From Acidobacteriota bacterium (lineage in GTDB: Bacteria > Acidobacteriota > Terriglobia > UBA7540 > JAPUME01), in assembly GCA_027294185.1 (NCBI GenBank), contig JAPUME010000141.1, forward strand, positions 1 to 8,153: a DNA stretch of 8,153 bases. The letters are read 5' to 3'. The notes beneath the pieces were generated by a model. It worked only from the letters and a program-made list of their open reading frames with translations. It was not told the origin of the DNA and made no database searches. Position 1 is the first letter of the stretch, and each line of letters opens with the position of its first letter. Of the stretch, positions 5,787 to 8,153 are shown one piece after another. A program made the translations under genes and the position numbers.

Positions 5787-6725
5787 ATGCGCAAGATTTG
5801 CTTCTTAGGAATCGAAGGTGGCGGGACCCGAACGAGGGCGGCCGTGTCGGGCCCCGAAGGACGAATCCTGGGGCGGGCCGAGGCGGGTCCCTCCAACCCC
5901 TTCAAAGTTGGCCTTGACGGGGCGAAACGTGCCATCCAGGGAGCCTCGCGGGATGCCCTGCGCCGTGCCGGGATTCGGAAAGGGGCGCTCGATACGGTTT
6001 GCCTGGGGCTGTCGGGAATCGACCGACCTGCCATCCGAAACCCTTTGGGCCAATGGATTCGACGCGCCCTGCCGGCCCGGCGGCACCTCCTCGAAACCGA
6101 CGCGGCGATAAGCCTCTACGCCGCCGTGGGCGAGAATCCTGGAGTCCTGGTAGTCGCGGGAACCGGGTCCATCGCCTACGGTCGGGACACTCGAGGCCGC
6201 AGAGGCCGCGCCGGTGGCTGGGGATCGGCCTACGACGATGCAGGGTCGGGCTTCGACGTGGGACGGAAGGCCATCCTGGCCGCTCTTCACGCTTTTGACG
6301 ACCGTGGCCCGAAGACCACCCTCGGTTCCCGCCTCTGTCGCCGATTACGCCTGCGAGACATTTCGCATATCGTCAATCGCCCGCTTTCAGCGACTGAAAT
6401 CGCATCCCTCTTTCCCCTGGTAACGGCAGCGGCACAGCAGGGAGACCGTGTAGCCCAACGCCTGCTTCAGGAGGCAGGGGTCGAATTGGCCGAGCTGGGC
6501 CTGGCGGTTGTCCGCCAACTCGGATGGTCCCGGGGAGACCCGACGGTTGTGGCCTCGGGCGGAGTCCTTCGAGAAAGCGCGGTCGTCTACCGGCGGTTCC
6601 GGCGGGAGATCCGGAAACAGTTGGCGAATGCCCGGGTCATGCGGCTGGGGCGAAGCGGCGTCGAGGGCGCCCTGCGCATGGCAATTGAGGCCGGCAGTTC
6701 CTCTCCGCCCCGGGGACAAAAATGA
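5787..6725 (+). CDS. N-acetylglucosamine-kinase-like sugar kinase (BadF/BadG/BcrA/BcrD ATPase family)
   Basis: This 312-residue cytosolic protein has the ASKHA-fold signatures in order: GIEGGGTRTRA (8-18, phosphate 1), LETDAAISLY (102-111, with the probable catalytic Asp105), VVAGTGSIAYG (122-132, phosphate 2), GGWGSAYDDAGSG (143-155) and VVASGGVL (254-261, adenosine). The segment AAAQQGDRVAQRLL (214-227) also resembles eukaryotic and bacterial GlcNAc kinases. Expected reaction: ATP-dependent 6-phosphorylation of N-acetylglucosamine or a related sugar, feeding wall or chitin amino-sugar recycling; the exact sugar is inferred. Oddity: the usual GDEGS motif reads DDAGS, so Ala152 replaces the glutamate. 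The last ten or so residues look like a disordered tail. ATG 5787 is chosen because the first strand (ICFLGIEGGGT) starts right after it; no strong ribosome site precedes it. It is divergent from the HD-GYP gene, with 201 bases between the starts. Confidence 0.85.
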   Translation: MRKICFLGIEGGGTRTRAAVSGPEGRILGRAEAGPSNPFKVGLDGAKRAIQGASRDALRRAGIRKGALDTVCLGLSGIDRPAIRNPLGQWIRRALPARRHLLETDAAISLYAAVGENPGVLVVAGTGSIAYGRDTRGRRGRAGGWGSAYDDAGSGFDVGRKAILAALHAFDDRGPKTTLGSRLCRRLRLRDISHIVNRPLSATEIASLFPLVTAAAQQGDRVAQRLLQEAGVELAELGLAVVRQLGWSRGDPTVVASGGVLRESAVVYRRFRREIRKQLANARVMRLGRSGVEGALRMAIEAGSSSPPRGQK

Positions 6726-6802
6726 GTGCCGCCTCGCCCGCAAAGATCGCGCAAACTTCTCCCACCCGGGTTTTGTTCTTCCTTTATCCCCGTAGCGTGG
6801 TG

Positions 6803-6808
6803 CATAAT
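6803..6808 (+). promoter_or_regulatory. Possible -10 element upstream of the aminotransferase gene
   Basis: CATAAT matches the -10 consensus at five of six positions within the 155-base gap before the aminotransferase. No good -35 hexamer stands 16-18 bases upstream. If used, it would give a leader of about 65 bases and make the gene independent of the kinase gene. Confidence 0.25.
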
Positions 6809-6880
6809 CAGAAACTTCCCTCGACGGATTTTCCAGACAGGCAGCTCGCTCACTCTTAACCTCAAATCAGGAGCAGAAGC

Positions 6881-7999
6881 ATGGCGGATATGAAGGTTGG
6901 ATTCTACGGTCACGTTCGGCAGTACCACAGCCTCAAGCCGGAAATCGACAAGGCTATCAGCGACGTGTTGGAGAGCGGCGCCTACGTCATGGGCCCCCAG
7001 GGCAAGGAGTTCGAAAAGGAGCTGGCCGCCTATAGCGGCACCAGGGACGCCGTCGGCGTCAACTCCGGCACCGACGCCCTGGCGCTGGCCTTCAAGGCCC
7101 TGGGATTGGGACCGGGCGACGAAATCATCACCGTGGCGAACACCTTTTTCGCCACCGCCGAGGCCATCTGGCTGATCGGGGCCACAGTAGTCCTTGTGGA
7201 CCACGACCCCGTGACCTATAACATAGACCCGAGCAAGATCGAGGCGGCCATCACACCGCGCACCAGGGCTATTGTGCCGGTGCACCTCTACGGGCAGCCG
7301 GCAGAGATGCGCGCCGTGGCCAAGATCGCCAAGGCACATAAGCTGCTCGTCATCGAAGATAATGCCCAATCCATCGGCGCCCGCGGAGACGACTTCGCCA
7401 TCGGCGAGCTGAGCGATGCGGTCTGCCTCAGCTTTATCATCCAGAAAAACCTGGGCTGCTTCGGAGACGGAGGCGCGGTGGCGACGAATCGCCAGGAGGT
7501 CGCCGACCGAATCCGCATCCTGCGGAATCACGGCTCCCCGAAGCGCTCCCATCACAGCCTGGGCTACAACAGCCGGCTCGATGACCTGCACGCCGCCGTG
7601 CTGCGCATCAAGCTGCGCCAGATCGACAAGTGGAACGACCGGCGTCGCTCGATCGCCGCGCAGTATGACAAAGCGTTGGCCGACGTCAACCTGAAGCTGC
7701 CCACCGCCAAGGCGGGCTACCGCCACGTCTATCACCTCTATGTGGTTGAGAGCGACGACCGCGACGGGCTGCAGGCCTATCTCAAGGGCAAGGGCATTAT
7801 CGCCCAGACCCACTACCCCATCGCCATCCACCAGCAGGAAGGGTACCCCTGGGGATGCAAAGCTGTAGTCCCCGCGCCGCTGCCGAATACGGAAGCCGGA
7901 GTGCCTCGTGTGCTGTCTCTGCCCATGTACCCGGAGCTCACACAGGATGAGGTTCAATACGTGATCGACACCATCAAGAGCTGGCCGGGGAAGGGTTAG
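6881..7999 (+). CDS. DegT/DnrJ/EryC1/StrS-family PLP-dependent sugar aminotransferase
   Basis: This full-length 372-residue fold-type I aminotransferase shows VNSGTDALALAFKALGLGPG (60-79), which binds the cofactor phosphate, VIEDNAQSIGA (157-167) with Asp160 for the pyridine nitrogen and Gln163 stacking, and SFIIQKNLGCFGDGGA (184-199) with Lys189 as the probable Schiff-base lysine. It also has GYNSRLDDLHAAVLRIKL (228-245) and HYPIAIHQQ (311-319). The family makes amino sugars by transferring nitrogen, usually from glutamate, to a keto group of a nucleotide-linked sugar, for surface glycans or glycosylated metabolites. The specific sugar is not determinable here; the opening FYGHVRQYHSLKPEI resembles members acting on 3- or 4-keto-6-deoxy sugars, a tentative guess. 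ATG 6881 is supported by AGGAG (6869-6873) seven bases upstream. No dehydratase, isomerase or glycosyltransferase is in view. Glycine codons are mostly GGC and lysine mostly AAG, unlike the neighbouring genes, which suggests different expression or origin. Confidence 0.93.
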   Translation: MADMKVGFYGHVRQYHSLKPEIDKAISDVLESGAYVMGPQGKEFEKELAAYSGTRDAVGVNSGTDALALAFKALGLGPGDEIITVANTFFATAEAIWLIGATVVLVDHDPVTYNIDPSKIEAAITPRTRAIVPVHLYGQPAEMRAVAKIAKAHKLLVIEDNAQSIGARGDDFAIGELSDAVCLSFIIQKNLGCFGDGGAVATNRQEVADRIRILRNHGSPKRSHHSLGYNSRLDDLHAAVLRIKLRQIDKWNDRRRSIAAQYDKALADVNLKLPTAKAGYRHVYHLYVVESDDRDGLQAYLKGKGIIAQTHYPIAIHQQEGYPWGCKAVVPAPLPNTEAGVPRVLSLPMYPELTQDEVQYVIDTIKSWPGKG

Positions 8000-8079
8000 C
8001 TCGCCGGGGTTTGCTGTATGGAACCAACAACCATCAGCCGGAAGCCGTCCCGTAGGTAATCTGCGCCGGGCATCGTCAG

Positions 8080-8143
8080 GGCATGGCTTCAGCCGTGCCG
8101 AAGAATGCAATATGCCTCGAAGGCCCTAGCTCTGAGGGGCACC
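8080..8143. repeat. REP-like double hairpin element
   Basis: The 154 bases after the aminotransferase contain no credible gene. GGCATGGCT (8080-8088) and AGCCGTGCC (8091-8099) form a 9-bp stem with one G-T pair, in practice a four-base loop. A second, weaker stem follows: CCCT (8124-8127) with AGGG (8135-8138) and a 7-base loop. The two lie about 25 bases apart. Such paired, GC-rich intergenic hairpins are typical of REP/BIME elements, and the wording reminds me of repeats scattered through acidobacterial genomes, which is memory rather than a search. Neither strand has a T-run, so intrinsic termination is unlikely, though it could protect transcript 3' ends. Confidence 0.45.
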
Positions 8144-8153
8144 TCTCCGCACT

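Noticed and set aside
6587..8110. Minus-strand open frame of 507 codons opposite the aminotransferase
   Set aside because: It is the antisense shadow of a gene with clear catalytic motifs, in a GC-rich stretch where stop codons are rare. Its translation has no recognisable domain and runs across the intergenic hairpin and into the sugar kinase gene.

Overview
The window looks like a chromosomal segment of a GC-rich, Gram-negative-type bacterium. The mix of genes (a GAF/HD-GYP regulator, a partner-switch pair, a ComM-type ATPase) and a small hairpin element near the right end that resembles intergenic repeats I associate with Acidobacteriota make that phylum my best guess. This is inference from gene style only; no rRNA or marker gene is present to settle it. 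I saw no tRNA, rRNA, CRISPR array, transposase or phage gene.

Layout from left to right. (1) The C-terminal third of a ComM/YifB AAA+ ATPase, cut by the window edge. (2) A ten-helix EamA/DMT-family permease. (3) An exported metallo-beta-lactamase-fold hydrolase whose first metal-binding histidine is a serine. (4) A short operon behind a good sigma70-type promoter: an RsbW-like anti-sigma/serine-kinase ATPase overlapping an RsbV/SpoIIAA-like STAS antagonist. (5) Convergent to it, on the minus strand, a 641-residue regulator with a degenerate receiver-like N-terminus, a GAF domain and an HD-GYP domain carrying an insertion of about 95 residues. (6) Back on the plus strand, an N-acetylglucosamine-kinase-like (BadF/BadG family) sugar kinase. 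(7) A DegT/DnrJ/EryC1/StrS-family PLP-dependent sugar aminotransferase. (8) A terminal gene-free stretch with two consecutive hairpins.

How the genes may work together. The RsbW-like and STAS proteins form a matched pair for partner switching: the kinase binds either a target (classically a sigma factor) or the unphosphorylated STAS protein. Neither a sigma factor nor a PP2C phosphatase is in view, so their partners must lie elsewhere. The neighbouring HD-GYP protein would lower cyclic di-GMP in response to a GAF ligand; a link between the two systems is suggested only by adjacency. The sugar kinase and aminotransferase could both act on amino sugars (wall recycling and surface-glycan precursors), but they are separated by 155 bases and differ in codon style. 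Most of the window is ordinary housekeeping and signalling content. I do not see a clearly new multi-gene system. The most noteworthy details are the serine substitution in the hydrolase, the palindrome exactly filling the promoter spacer of the partner-switch operon, the HD-GYP insertion and the terminal hairpin element.
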